Source: Candidatus Pullilachnospira intestinigallinarum (GTDB taxonomy: Bacteria > Bacillota > Clostridia > Lachnospirales > Lachnospiraceae). From it: 64,000 bases of DNA. The position numbers were made by a program, and so were the translations under genes. The DNA lies in the NCBI GenBank assembly GCA_018711275.1, contig DVIN01000051.1, positions 33,137 to 97,136 of the forward strand, written 5' to 3'. Under the pieces are notes generated by a model that was given only the letters and a program-made list of their open reading frames with translations, did not search any database and had not been told where the DNA came from. Positions 24,975 through 34,345 of this stretch are shown in pieces (the stretch's first letter is position 1; the number at the start of each line of letters is the position of its first letter).

Positions 24975-27110
24975 TCACTCCACCGGCTCTGCGGGGATAA
25001 ATACCCGGCCGTCCAGCGGCGCCGCCGGTTTTTTCGCCCGCTCGACGGCTTCCTGGCAGAAATAGTCCTGGGCGCAGATCAGGGTCTTTCCTCTCTTGTC
25101 CGGCTTTACATAGGTTCCGTCGGGCTGCATCTGGTGCGCCTTCACGTTGTCGGCCAGCTGGATTTCCAGGATGTGCTTGAGTTCTTCTTTCAGCCGTTCG
25201 TCCTCCACAGGGAAAATGATTTCCACCCGCTTGTCCAGATTTCGCGGCATCCAGTCCGCGCTTCCCATATAGATTTCTTCCTGTCCGTTGCTGTAGAAAT
25301 AGAAAATTCTGGCATGCTCCAGGAAATTCCCCACGATGGAGCGGACGGTGATGTTCTCGCTGATGCCCGGAATACCGGTTTTCAGACAGCAGATTCCCCT
25401 CACGATCAGGTCAATCTTCACCCCTGCCGCGGAAGCCGCATACAGAGCGGCGATCACATCCCGGTCGCACAGGGAGTTCATCTTGGCAATGATATGGGCT
25501 TTCTGTCCCTTTCTGGCATGTTCCTCCTCCATGGCGATCAGGTGCAGGAAACGATTTCTCATCCACAGCGGCGCTACCACCAGCTTATTCCATGTGCTGG
25601 GTTCCGAATAACCCGACAGCATATTGAACACCGCGGTGGCGTCCTGTCCGATCTTCTCCCGGCAGGTCAGAAGTCCGCAGTCCGTATACTGCTTGGCAGT
25701 GGAATCGTTGTAGTTGCCGGTTCCCAGATGTACATACCGGCGGATACCCATCTCCTCCCGGCGCACCACCAGCGTAATCTTACAGTGAGTTTTCAGGCCC
25801 AGAAGTCCATAGATTACATGGCAGCCGGCTTTCTCCAGCATCTTTGCCCACACGATATTGTTCTCCTCATCAAAACGGGCCTTCAGCTCCACCAGCACGG
25901 AAACCTGCTTGCCGTTCTCCGCTGCCTGGGCCAGCGCCGCTATGATGGGGGAATTTCCGCTGACCCGGTACAGTGTCTGCTTGATGGCCAGGACATTGGG
26001 ATCCTTAGATGCCTGACGGACAAAATCCACCACCGGGTCGAAAGACTGGTAGGGATGATGCAGCAGGATATCGCCCTTTCGGATATTGGCGAAAATACTG
26101 TCCTCGTTCTGCAGCGCCGGTACCGGCTGGGGAATATATTTTTCCGTTTTGTAAGCTTCAAAACCGTCCAGTCCGTACATTTTCATCAGGAACGTAAGAT
26201 CCAGCGGTCCGTTGATGGAAAAGATATCCTCATCCTTGATATGGAACTCCATTTTCAAAATTTTCAGCAGACGCTTATCCATACCGTCTTCCACTTCCAG
26301 ACGGATCACCTCGCCCCACTGCCTCTTTTTCAGCTGTTTCTGGATCTCTTTCAGAAGATCTGCCGCCTCGTCCTCGTCGATGCTCAGATCCGCATTCCGC
26401 ATGATCCGGTAGGGATGTGTGCAGACCACATCATAACTCAAAAACAGCTTTCCGATATTCCGCTCGATCACTTCCTCCAGGAGAATCAGTGTCCGCTCTC
26501 CGTTCTTTCCTTTGGGGAGTTCCACAAACCGGGGCAGCACGGAGGGAACCTGCACCGTGGCAAATTCCAGTACCTCTTTATTCTTTTTGCTGTCCTTCTT
26601 TTTAATCAGGGAACCCAGATTCAGCGTTTTATTGCGGATCAGCGGGAAGGGCCGGGAGGAATCCATCGCCATGGGCGTGAGCACCGGATAAACATTCTCC
26701 TCAAAATATTCATCCACATAGGCGGCCTGTTCCTTCGTCAGATCCTCATGGCGTCCCACAATATGCAGCCCCACCTTTTTCAGTGCCGGCAGCAGTGAGC
26801 GGCTGTAAACCCGGTACTGAGACTCCACCAGTTCATGGGTTTTCCGGCTGATGGCCTTCAGCTGTTCCCTGGGAGTCATGCCGGCAATATCCGGCTTCTC
26901 ATAGCCCGCATGTACCATATCTTTCAGCGAAGCCACCCGGATCATGAAAAATTCATCCAGGTTGGAGGCAGTAATGCTGAGAAATTTCAGTCTCTCAAAC
27001 AGAGGGATGTTTTTATCCTTCGCCTCGCTCAGAACTCTTTCGTTGAAGCCGATCCAGCTCAGCTCCCGGTTCCAGTAGTATTCCGGTTTCTTATATTCCG
27101 TGTAGTCCAT
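24975..27110 (-). CDS. ppk1: Polyphosphate kinase 1
   Basis: 711 aa, standard length. Four-domain PPK1: N-terminal NRELSWIGFNERVL, head domain ITASNLDEFFMIRVASLKD, and two phospholipase D-like catalytic domains. The catalytic histidine lies in GLLGLKTHCKITLVVRRE, with LVELKARFDEENNIVW and HLGTGNYNDSTAKQYTD also present. It makes polyphosphate from ATP reversibly. It lies 15 bases after ppx, so synthesis and breakdown enzymes share one transcript, a common pairing. Confidence 0.97.
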   Translation of the reverse strand: MDYTEYKKPEYYWNRELSWIGFNERVLSEAKDKNIPLFERLKFLSITASNLDEFFMIRVASLKDMVHAGYEKPDIAGMTPREQLKAISRKTHELVESQYRVYSRSLLPALKKVGLHIVGRHEDLTKEQAAYVDEYFEENVYPVLTPMAMDSSRPFPLIRNKTLNLGSLIKKKDSKKNKEVLEFATVQVPSVLPRFVELPKGKNGERTLILLEEVIERNIGKLFLSYDVVCTHPYRIMRNADLSIDEDEAADLLKEIQKQLKKRQWGEVIRLEVEDGMDKRLLKILKMEFHIKDEDIFSINGPLDLTFLMKMYGLDGFEAYKTEKYIPQPVPALQNEDSIFANIRKGDILLHHPYQSFDPVVDFVRQASKDPNVLAIKQTLYRVSGNSPIIAALAQAAENGKQVSVLVELKARFDEENNIVWAKMLEKAGCHVIYGLLGLKTHCKITLVVRREEMGIRRYVHLGTGNYNDSTAKQYTDCGLLTCREKIGQDATAVFNMLSGYSEPSTWNKLVVAPLWMRNRFLHLIAMEEEHARKGQKAHIIAKMNSLCDRDVIAALYAASAAGVKIDLIVRGICCLKTGIPGISENITVRSIVGNFLEHARIFYFYSNGQEEIYMGSADWMPRNLDKRVEIIFPVEDERLKEELKHILEIQLADNVKAHQMQPDGTYVKPDKRGKTLICAQDYFCQEAVERAKKPAAPLDGRVFIPAEPVE

Positions 27111-27125
27111 CTTCTGCTACCTCCC

Positions 27126-28661
27126 TTACAGCTTCCGTTTTACTTTCAGCACCGGCCGCACGCCGAATACTTCTTCAAAAAACTCGATTTTCTCACCCAG
27201 CAGACCTTTCTCCAGGGTGTAGTCTTTCTTTGTTTCCAGATTCAGCACCAGTTTTCCGTCCCGCACCGCTGCCCGCAGCCGTTCGATTTTCTGCAGATGG
27301 CTGCGGTCCATGGCATTGGACAGCCGGAGAATAGCCGCAAGCTTGGTGATTGTCAGATAATCCTCCAGCGTCAGATCCGTCCACCGGCTGACCCGCTCAT
27401 AGGATTCCATGGGAAGGGTATTAAACCGGACTGTCTGGGCGATCATTTCCCTCTCCCTGTGGGACAGGCCGATGATTTCCGTGGCCATGATGATCTGACA
27501 GGTACACTCCACGGAGTTCACCAGACTGATAAATTTCCCGCAGTCATGGAGATAGACCGCGCATTCCAGCAAAAGACGTTCTCTGGCTCCCAGGCCGTGA
27601 ACCTTTTTCATGCTGTCAAAGATCGGCAGCGCGATATCCGCCACCGCCTGTACATGTGATTTGCTGACGCCGTACCGCTTACCGATGTTCCTGCAGGCCA
27701 TAACGATATCATTGTCAAAATTATGGGAGGAGCGGAGCATTTTTTTGCTTTCTGCGTAATCATAAGCCATGCCGTCCGTCAGCACGATGCCCGGAGCCCA
27801 GATGGTATCCGCCCCCAGTTCATCCAGAAAACACCGGTAAATAATGGCTGCCGGCATCAGCAGCGTGGCGTTTTCCAGCGGAATGTTCATAATCATGGCC
27901 AGTTCGATCGGAGAACGGCTGATGATTTTCTGATACAGCTCCATAAATTTGTCCTTGCTGATCACCTGCCGGTCACCGGTTTCATGTACCAGAAGGCGGG
28001 GCAGATAATCCCCGATCAGAATCACATTTTCAATTTTCCGGTCCTTCAGATGAATCTTTTTAAAGCTGACAATCTCATTTCTGATAAATTCCTCCACCAG
28101 CACCTCATAGTGGCGGGCTTCATTTTCCAGTCCCTGCAGCCGCTCCCGGAGGCGGAGACTTCCCACCCGGATATTCTGGGTGGTCACCAGCATGTCTTTG
28201 TCAAACAGGGAGATCTGAGAACTTCCGCCTCCCACATCGATGACAGCGGTTCCTTTCTCAATAATCTGGGGAAAGGCCGCAACGGAGGACGCTATGGACT
28301 TATATCCCACAAACCGCTGCTCCGAATTGCTTAACACATGAACCTTCAGACCGGTGTTCTGATATATTTTTCCAAGGACAATCTCTACATTCTGTGCTTC
28401 CCGCAGGGCACTGGTGGCACAGGCCCGGTAATCGTCCACCTGATATTCCTCCATGATGCGTTTGAAATCATTGAGTACCTGGCACAGCTCCTTTACCATC
28501 TCATTGCCGATTTTTCCGCGGGCATATGTGTCGCGTCCCAGTTCCATCCGGTAATCCACCTGGTTCAGCGATTTCAGTCCTGTTTTCCGTGTGATCTCAA
28601 AGATCTCCATGGTGACATTGTATGCACCCACATCGATGGCCGCAAATGTCAGTATCTGCAT
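27126..28661 (-). CDS. ppx: Exopolyphosphatase (Ppx/GppA with HD domain)
   Basis: 511 aa. The actin-like ATPase-fold phosphatase domain covers about residues 1-300 (AAIDVGAYNVTMEIFE, GTAVIDVGGGSSQISLF), followed by an HD-like domain (LLLECAVYLHDCGKFIS). Family members cleave terminal phosphate from polyphosphate or pppGpp. The first phosphate-loop motif is DVGAYN where DIGSNS is usual, a variation found in clostridial homologues. It precedes ppk1. Confidence 0.9.
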   Translation of the reverse strand: MQILTFAAIDVGAYNVTMEIFEITRKTGLKSLNQVDYRMELGRDTYARGKIGNEMVKELCQVLNDFKRIMEEYQVDDYRACATSALREAQNVEIVLGKIYQNTGLKVHVLSNSEQRFVGYKSIASSVAAFPQIIEKGTAVIDVGGGSSQISLFDKDMLVTTQNIRVGSLRLRERLQGLENEARHYEVLVEEFIRNEIVSFKKIHLKDRKIENVILIGDYLPRLLVHETGDRQVISKDKFMELYQKIISRSPIELAMIMNIPLENATLLMPAAIIYRCFLDELGADTIWAPGIVLTDGMAYDYAESKKMLRSSHNFDNDIVMACRNIGKRYGVSKSHVQAVADIALPIFDSMKKVHGLGARERLLLECAVYLHDCGKFISLVNSVECTCQIIMATEIIGLSHREREMIAQTVRFNTLPMESYERVSRWTDLTLEDYLTITKLAAILRLSNAMDRSHLQKIERLRAAVRDGKLVLNLETKKDYTLEKGLLGEKIEFFEEVFGVRPVLKVKRKL

Positions 28662-28685
28662 CTGTTTTCACCTCTCGCTTTCTTC

Positions 28686-29993
28686 TTAGTTTCTGTATTC
28701 CTGTTTTTCTTTCCCTCGAATGTAATCAATAAACTGCTGGGCGGTTCTTCCGGACAGACCTCCGTGATTCAGTTCCCAGCGGTTTGCCTCCAGCAGCAGT
28801 TCCTCCTGGGGCATCCGGATGCCGTACCGGTCTGCCAGTACCTGGACAATGTTCTGGAACTGCTTTTTGTCGGGCGCTCCAAAGAAAATGGTGACGCCGA
28901 ACCGGTATACCAGCGACAGTTTTTCCTGAACCGTATCCGAAGCGTGCAGATCGTCTCTTCTGCCCTCCTTGTCGGAAAACTGCTCTCTCACCAGATGACG
29001 CCGGTTGGAGGTGGCGTAGATCAGAATATTGTCCGGCTTCCTCTCCAGGCCGCCCTCGATTACCGCCTTCAGATACTTGTATTCAATCTCAAATTCCTCA
29101 AAAGAAAGATCGTCCATGTATATGATAAACCGGTAATTCCTGTTCTTGATCTGAGCTATCACGTCGTTCAGATCCTTAAACTGATGTTTGTAAACCTCGA
29201 TAATCCGAAGGCCCTTTTCATAATACCGGTTCAGAATCCCCTTGATACTGGAAGATTTTCCCGTACCCGCATCTCCAAACAGCAGGCAGTTGTTGGCCGG
29301 GCGTCCCTCCACAAAAGCCTCCGTGTTGTCAATCAGCTTTTTCTTGGCGGTTTCATACCCTACCAGATCCTCCAGCTGCACATGCGCGATATTGGTGATG
29401 GGAACGATCCTGGCCGGCGTCACCGTTCCATCCACCCGGAACGCTTTGTGAAGCCCCAGCTTTCCAACACCGAATTCCTTGTAAAACTGTACCATATCCG
29501 CCATAAATTCTTTCGTATCGGCTGCGCATCCCAACCGCAGAGCCAGCTGGCAGATTCTGTCCCGGATCCGTTTGTTGAAAACCTTGCTGCTCTCATTGAT
29601 ATTTCTGTAATCCGTAATCAGCCGCACATCCAGAGACGGATAAATCTCTTCAAACAGGCTGAAATCAAAATCGAACAGTTCCTTGAAAATTGAAAAATCA
29701 TGGGCTGCCATGGCATTAATGCTTCCTTCCACCGGCCCCACAATCTCGCAGGCCGTGCTGAAAGCATTCTCATTGTTTACCAGCAGATACGTCAGGTAAT
29801 TATGCCACAGATTTCCGGAAAAGCCGTACGCTCCGGCCATCTCTACCAGCTGGTGAACACAGGCAAAATAATCCCCCTCCCTGCCGGAAAGCACCTTGGG
29901 ATGGGTAATATCCTCCATCAGTTCTGTCATAACCGCAAGGATTTCTCCCTGCTCAAAATCTCTGTATAAAATACATCTGTCTGTCTTTCTCAT
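28686..29993 (-). CDS. DUF815 family ATPase
   Basis: 435 aa from ATG 29993 (a TTG just before it is the other option). An AAA+-like P-loop GDAGTGKSSSIKGILNRYY near residue 235, Walker B-like RFIIYMDDLSFEEFE near 290, and an arginine-containing segment IYATSNRRHLVREQFSD match DUF815. The N-terminal 200 residues are helical without known motifs. The role is unknown in the literature that I recall. It lies between pheA and ppx, with two repeat units in the gap before it. Confidence 0.85.
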   Translation of the reverse strand: MRKTDRCILYRDFEQGEILAVMTELMEDITHPKVLSGREGDYFACVHQLVEMAGAYGFSGNLWHNYLTYLLVNNENAFSTACEIVGPVEGSINAMAAHDFSIFKELFDFDFSLFEEIYPSLDVRLITDYRNINESSKVFNKRIRDRICQLALRLGCAADTKEFMADMVQFYKEFGVGKLGLHKAFRVDGTVTPARIVPITNIAHVQLEDLVGYETAKKKLIDNTEAFVEGRPANNCLLFGDAGTGKSSSIKGILNRYYEKGLRIIEVYKHQFKDLNDVIAQIKNRNYRFIIYMDDLSFEEFEIEYKYLKAVIEGGLERKPDNILIYATSNRRHLVREQFSDKEGRRDDLHASDTVQEKLSLVYRFGVTIFFGAPDKKQFQNIVQVLADRYGIRMPQEELLLEANRWELNHGGLSGRTAQQFIDYIRGKEKQEYRN

Positions 29994-30009
29994 CAAACTC
30001 GCCTCAATT

Positions 30010-30124
30010 TTACCTTATTTATCTTCCGCCGAACAGGCGGCATACGTTCAGGGAGGTCATTCCCCACAACGTTCCTTGTCTGTCTGCCGCCAGACAGGCG
30101 TCCTGCGTTCAGGGAATCCGGCCC
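30010..30124 (-). repeat. Pair of palindromic intergenic repeats upstream of the DUF815 gene
   Basis: Two copies (30010-30058 and 30072-30124) of a roughly 50-bp unit with plus-strand consensus CCTTATT, TTC[C/G]CCG.CGAACAGGCGGC, GTTCAGGGA. It contains a short GCC/GGC hairpin and, on the minus strand, ends in an SD-like purine run. Two more copies lie before pheA. Confidence 0.7.
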
Positions 30125-30139
30125 TGCACGGCGCCCCGA

Positions 30140-31270
30140 TCAGTAGTTTCCCAGAATCCGCATGCTTCCGGCCTCCTGCTGGATGCCGTAGAGCGCATTC
30201 TTGACACTGTCCTCACTGAGATTCCCCTCAAAATCCACAAAAAACCGGTATTCCCAGTTCCGTTCCGGAATGGGACGGGACTCAATCTTTGTCATATTCA
30301 GATTGTTGAAAATAAAGTGCGACAGAATATTGTACAGGCTTCCGCTTTCATGGGGGATTTCAAAACAAATACTGATTTTTCCCGCGTTCTCCGTATAGAT
30401 ATTCTTCCCGGAAACGATGATAAACCGGGTAGAATTACTCTGGCTGGAGAATACATGGGGCTTGAGAATCTGCAGGCCGAAACACTGAGCCGCATAGGGG
30501 CTGGCAATGGCGGCCTGGGTCAGATCGCCGTCTTCCTTCACTTTCTTAGCCGCCGTGGCAGTATTCAGCCAGGGCACCTGTTTCCACTGGGGATGACCGT
30601 CCAGGAATTTTTTGCACTGAGCCAGTGCCTGGGGATGGGAATACACTGTGCGGATATCCTCCAGCCGGCTGTTCTTGGGCGCCATCAGCGCGTGATCCAC
30701 CTGAATGATCTGTTCTCCCACAATGCTGTGATGATACTGCACCAGAAGATCGTAGATATCAGCCACAATTCCCGCCGTGGAATTTTCAATGGGCAGCACC
30801 GCATAATCCGCTTTCCCTTCGGAAATGGCGTCCATGGCATCTTTCCAGGTGGCCACATGGAAGTTATCCACCGATTCGCCGAAGAAACTGTTCATGGCAG
30901 TAAAGCTGTAGGCCCCTTCCTCTCCCTGAAATACCACTTTCTTTCTTCCCATGGGAAGGGAACGAACCCGGATAAACGGAAACTCTATCTCCGTTTGAGC
31001 GTCTCCCATGATCTGATACTGCAGCTTGCGGCTGGAGGCCATCATCTGGCGGAACAGCTCCTGCAGAGCCGCAGCCGAAAAACTGTCCTTCGCCTGAGCG
31101 GTAACCGCTTTCAGTTTTTCCTGCTCCCGGTCCCGGTCCAGTACCGGCTTCCCCACTTTCAGCTTATACCGGGCCACGTCCCCGCAAAGCTCCATCCGCC
31201 GCTCGAACAACCGGATAATATCACTGTCAATGGAATCAATTTCTTCTCTGATCTCTGGTAAATCCAACAT
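30140..31270 (-). CDS. pheA: Bifunctional chorismate mutase/prephenate dehydratase
   Basis: 376 aa. N-terminal AroQ chorismate mutase (residues about 1-85, REEIDSIDSDIIRLFERRME), prephenate dehydratase (about 105-285, with VFQGEEGAYSFTAMN and LPIENSTAGIVADIYDLL), and ACT regulatory domain (SICFEIPHESGSLYNILSHF, ESRPIPERNWEYRFFVD). It converts chorismate to phenylpyruvate for phenylalanine synthesis; the ESRP motif indicates feedback inhibition by phenylalanine. Follows folC with a repeat-filled gap of 154 bases. Confidence 0.96.
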   Translation of the reverse strand: MLDLPEIREEIDSIDSDIIRLFERRMELCGDVARYKLKVGKPVLDRDREQEKLKAVTAQAKDSFSAAALQELFRQMMASSRKLQYQIMGDAQTEIEFPFIRVRSLPMGRKKVVFQGEEGAYSFTAMNSFFGESVDNFHVATWKDAMDAISEGKADYAVLPIENSTAGIVADIYDLLVQYHHSIVGEQIIQVDHALMAPKNSRLEDIRTVYSHPQALAQCKKFLDGHPQWKQVPWLNTATAAKKVKEDGDLTQAAIASPYAAQCFGLQILKPHVFSSQSNSTRFIIVSGKNIYTENAGKISICFEIPHESGSLYNILSHFIFNNLNMTKIESRPIPERNWEYRFFVDFEGNLSEDSVKNALYGIQQEAGSMRILGNY

Positions 31271-31289
31271 TTTCTCTCTCTGAACTCCT

Positions 31290-31411
31290 TACCTTATTCC
31301 TTCGCCGCCTATTCGGCGGCATCCATTCAGGGATGTCGGCCTGGCCGACGCACCTTATTCCTTCGCCGACGAACAGGCGGCATCTCCTGTATTCGGGAAA
31401 ATCGGCCGGGC
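31290..31411 (-). repeat. Pair of palindromic intergenic repeats upstream of pheA
   Basis: Two copies (31290-31342, 31351-31411) of the same unit as at 30010-30124: ACCTTATTCCTTCGCCG, a GCCGCC/GGCGGC-type hairpin, ATTC[A/G]GG, then TCGGCC. Four copies in 1.4 kb, always in pairs between genes of one operon. Confidence 0.75.
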
Positions 31412-31424
31412 CGATCTTCCTGCG

Positions 31425-32708
31425 TCACAGCAGCCGGGACGCAAGCCGGGTAATCTCCCCGGCAAAAGACAGGGAACCGAAGGCGACAATCACGTCCTCT
31501 TCCCCTGCCAGCATTCTCCCCTGCCGCACGGCATCCTCCAGATTTCCCGCCGTCCGGACACTGGCATTATACGGTTTCACTGTCTCCGCCAGTTCTGCGG
31601 CCGGCAATGCTCTGGGATCCCCCGGCGTCTCCATGGTGATAATCTCACTGGCCATGGGAGCCAGGATGGAGGCAATTTTCTCATACTGTTTATCTTTGTA
31701 CACTCCGAAAAGAAAGATCAGGCGTTTTCCGGCAAAATACATTTCGATGGATTCCCGGAGTTTTCGGGCCGCATCCGGATTATGCGCGCCGTCCAGGATA
31801 AACCATGGATGTTCTCCCAGAACGGTAAAACGACCGTTCCATCTGGTCCGCGCAAAACCTTCCGCGATCTCTTTCTCCGTAATCCTGTATCCTTTCTTTC
31901 GCAGCGCGTCAATTCCTGCCAGCGCCAGCACCGCGTTTTCCACCTGATGGGCTCCCGGCAGATGGATAGTAACCGAATGTCCCTTCCATTCGAAACGTGT
32001 CCTGCGGATATCCGCCTCAAAAACCTCTGCCTCCCCGCAGTCAGCCACCGTAAGAGGCACGCCCATCCTGCCGCAGACCTCCCGGATCACCTGCTCCGCC
32101 TCCGGCTTCTGGCGACAGGTAACCACCGCGGAACCCGGCTTGATAATCCCCGCCTTCTGAGCCGCGATTTTTTCCAGGGTATCCCCCAGATATTCCATGT
32201 GGTCCATGCTGATGGATGTCAGCACCGCCAGATCCGCAGTTCCGATGACATTCGTTGCGTCATTCAATCCTCCCATACCACATTCCAGCAAAATGGGACT
32301 GCACTTTTTTTCTTTAAAATAAAGAAAAGAAAGCGCAGTCTCAATTTCAAATGGAGAGGGCAGTTCCTCCCCTGCCCGCTTCATCTCCTCCAGTGCTTCC
32401 GCCACCGGATCCATCAGGGCGCCGAAATCTTCCCGGGAAATATATTCCCCGCTGCACTGAATCCTTTCCCTGTATTCATACAAGGTAGGTGAGACGAATC
32501 TTCCGGTCCGGTATCCCGCCTGACGCAGCACGGCATCCAGATACGCGCCCACGCTCCCCTTTCCGTTGGTTCCGGCAATATGGATAAATCTGAGATCCTC
32601 CTGTGGATGCTTCAGCCGCGAAAGCAGCCTGCGGATGGCGCCAAGCCCCATCTTTCCCCCAAAACGGTGGGCTTCATCAATATATTCCCTGGCTTTCTGA
32701 TATTCCAT
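31425..32708 (-). CDS. folC: Bifunctional folylpolyglutamate/dihydrofolate synthase
   Basis: 427 aa from ATG 32708. The upstream ATG at 32738 coincides with the predicted transcription start and has no SD, so it is not used. The Mur-ligase ATP loop is HIAGTNGKGSVGAYLDAVL; ECGMGGLNDATNVI, the P-domain and C-terminal ILDGAHNPDAARKL follow. It adds glutamate to (dihydro)folates, retaining them in the cell. First gene of folC-pheA-DUF815, divergent from pyrB. Confidence 0.95.
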   Translation of the reverse strand: MEYQKAREYIDEAHRFGGKMGLGAIRRLLSRLKHPQEDLRFIHIAGTNGKGSVGAYLDAVLRQAGYRTGRFVSPTLYEYRERIQCSGEYISREDFGALMDPVAEALEEMKRAGEELPSPFEIETALSFLYFKEKKCSPILLECGMGGLNDATNVIGTADLAVLTSISMDHMEYLGDTLEKIAAQKAGIIKPGSAVVTCRQKPEAEQVIREVCGRMGVPLTVADCGEAEVFEADIRRTRFEWKGHSVTIHLPGAHQVENAVLALAGIDALRKKGYRITEKEIAEGFARTRWNGRFTVLGEHPWFILDGAHNPDAARKLRESIEMYFAGKRLIFLFGVYKDKQYEKIASILAPMASEIITMETPGDPRALPAAELAETVKPYNASVRTAGNLEDAVRQGRMLAGEEDVIVAFGSLSFAGEITRLASRLL

Positions 32709-32745
32709 ACTCTGTGACTTTACCTCGCAAAAACGCATTTTTCTT

Positions 32746-32774
32746 ATTATAGTACAACAGTCAGAAATTTACAA
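32746..32774 (-). promoter_or_regulatory. folC promoter
   Basis: Minus strand TTGTAA (32769-32774), 17-nt spacer, TATAAT (32746-32751). The transcription start falls at about 32739, which helps fix the folC start at 32708. Confidence 0.75.
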
Positions 32775-32802
32775 TAAAGAACAGGTTAAATCCTATTCAC
32801 TC

Positions 32803-32831
32803 TTGAAATCCCTTTTTTTTTATTATATGAT
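32803..32831 (+). promoter_or_regulatory. pyrB promoter
   Basis: TTGAAA (32803-32808), 17-nt spacer rich in T, TATGAT (32826-32831). The leader to ATG 32868 is about 30 nt, too short for a PyrR attenuator; SD AGGAGG. Confidence 0.7.
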
Positions 32832-32867
32832 GTATGGCAGAGTGAAACAGCATATAGGAGGTATCGT

Positions 32868-33788
32868 ATGAGACATTTGATGAGTCCACTGGATTTTTCC
32901 GTGGAAGAACTGGACCAGCTGCTGGATCTGGCCAACGATATTGAGCGGAATCCCGAAAAATATGCGCACGCATGTGACGGAAAGATTCTCGCCACCTTAT
33001 TTTATGAGCCAAGTACCCGAACCCGCCTGAGTTTTGAATCAGCCATGATGCATCTGGGCGGGAAGGTACTCGGCTTTTCTTCTGCCAATTCCAGCTCCGC
33101 AGCCAAAGGCGAGAGTGTGGGAGACACGATCCGGACCGTATCCTGCTTTGCGGATATCGCTGCTATCCGTCATCCCAAGGAAGGAGCTCCTCTGGTGGCG
33201 TCCATGGTTTCTTCCATACCGGTGGTCAATGCCGGCGACGGCGGCCATCAGCATCCCACCCAGACCCTGACCGATCTTCTGACTATCCGGTCCCTGAAAG
33301 GGCGTCTGGACAACTTCACGATCGGTCTGTGCGGCGACCTGAAGTTTGGCCGTACGGTCCACTCTCTGATTGAAGCCCTGGTGCGTTACCCCGGCGTCCG
33401 GTTTGTGCTGATCTCTCCGGAGGAGCTGCGGGTGCCCGACTACATCCGGGAAGATGTGCTGAAAGCCAGCGGTCACGAGTTTGAGGAAGTGATCCGTCTG
33501 GAGGACGCCATTCCCGATCTGGATGTGCTGTACATGACCAGAGTACAGAAAGAGCGGTTCTTCAACGAAGAAGACTATGTGCGGATGAAGGATTTCTATA
33601 TTCTGGACAAAGAAAAGATGGGCCTGGCCAGTCCGGATATGCTGGTGTTGCATCCCCTTCCCAGGGTTAATGAGATTTCCACGGAAGTGGATTCCGATCC
33701 CCGGGCGGTCTATTTCAAACAAGTACAGTATGGCCGTTATGTGCGCGAGGCGCTGATTCTCACATTGCTGGAGGTAAAAGTATGCTGA
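32868..33788 (+). CDS. pyrB: Aspartate carbamoyltransferase, catalytic chain
   Basis: 306 aa. Carbamoyl phosphate loop [16 protein letters not shown] near residue 45, [17 protein letters not shown] near 130, and HPLPRVNEI near 265 with catalytic residues. It makes carbamoyl aspartate in pyrimidine synthesis. It overlaps pyrI by seven bases, so the holoenzyme subunits are made together, the enteric-type architecture with allosteric control that is also common in clostridia. Confidence 0.98.
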   Translation: MRHLMSPLDFSVEELDQLLDLANDIERNPEKYAHACDGKILATLFYEPSTRTRLSFESAMMHLGGKVLGFSSANSSSAAKGESVGDTIRTVSCFADIAAIRHPKEGAPLVASMVSSIPVVNAGDGGHQHPTQTLTDLLTIRSLKGRLDNFTIGLCGDLKFGRTVHSLIEALVRYPGVRFVLISPEELRVPDYIREDVLKASGHEFEEVIRLEDAIPDLDVLYMTRVQKERFFNEEDYVRMKDFYILDKEKMGLASPDMLVLHPLPRVNEISTEVDSDPRAVYFKQVQYGRYVREALILTLLEVKVC

Positions 33789-34219
33789 ATGTAGGACGGA
33801 TTGAAGAAGGATTTGTTCTGGACCATATCAAAGCGGGAAAGGCCATGACCATTTACCATGACCTAAAACTGGACAAGCTGGACTGCTGCGTGGCCATCAT
33901 CAAAAATGCCCGCAGCAACAAAATGGGAAAGAAGGACATCATTAAGGTGGAATGCTCCGTGGATATGCTGGATCTGGATATCCTGGGCTTTATCGATCAC
34001 AATATCACAGTCAATGTGATTGAAAACGGCGATATCATTGCCAAAAAGGAACTGCGTCTTCCCAAAAAAATCACCAATGTGATCAAGTGTAAAAATCCCC
34101 GCTGCATTACTTCTGTCGAGCAGCAGCTGGATCATGTGTTTCTCCTGACAGATCCGGAAAAAGAGATCTACCGCTGCAAATACTGCGAAGAGAAATACCG
34201 GGGAAACCGGAATAAATAA
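33782..34219 (+). CDS. pyrI: Aspartate carbamoyltransferase, regulatory chain
   Basis: 145 aa. N-terminal nucleotide-binding domain ([13 protein letters not shown] [17 protein letters not shown]) and C-terminal zinc site with four cysteines in CKNPRCI ... [10 protein letters not shown]. It binds CTP/ATP and links catalytic trimers. A strong hairpin terminator follows. Confidence 0.98.
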   Translation: MLNVGRIEEGFVLDHIKAGKAMTIYHDLKLDKLDCCVAIIKNARSNKMGKKDIIKVECSVDMLDLDILGFIDHNITVNVIENGDIIAKKELRLPKKITNVIKCKNPRCITSVEQQLDHVFLLTDPEKEIYRCKYCEEKYRGNRNK

Positions 34220-34240
34220 AAGACTGCCCTGAAAACTGAC

Positions 34241-34291
34241 ATGCTCCCTTCCAGGTGAAAGAATACAGACCTGTCACCTGGAAGGGAGCAT
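34241..34291. terminator. Bidirectional terminator between pyrI and the second MATE gene
   Basis: A perfect stem of about 18 bp (ATGCTCCCTTCCAGGTGA with its complement), 15-nt loop, followed on the plus strand by ATTCTTTTGTTT. Serves pyrBI, and probably also the MATE gene that converges on it. Confidence 0.85.
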
Positions 34292-34345
34292 ATTCTTTTG
34301 TTTCCGGAGCGGTCTTTCTCCGCTTCCGGCAGGATTGCGATTGCG

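Noticed and set aside
24682..24978. 99-codon N-terminal extension of the response regulator frame
   Set aside because: Translates through the hairpin repeats and promoter region; the SD and conserved receiver start are at 24681.
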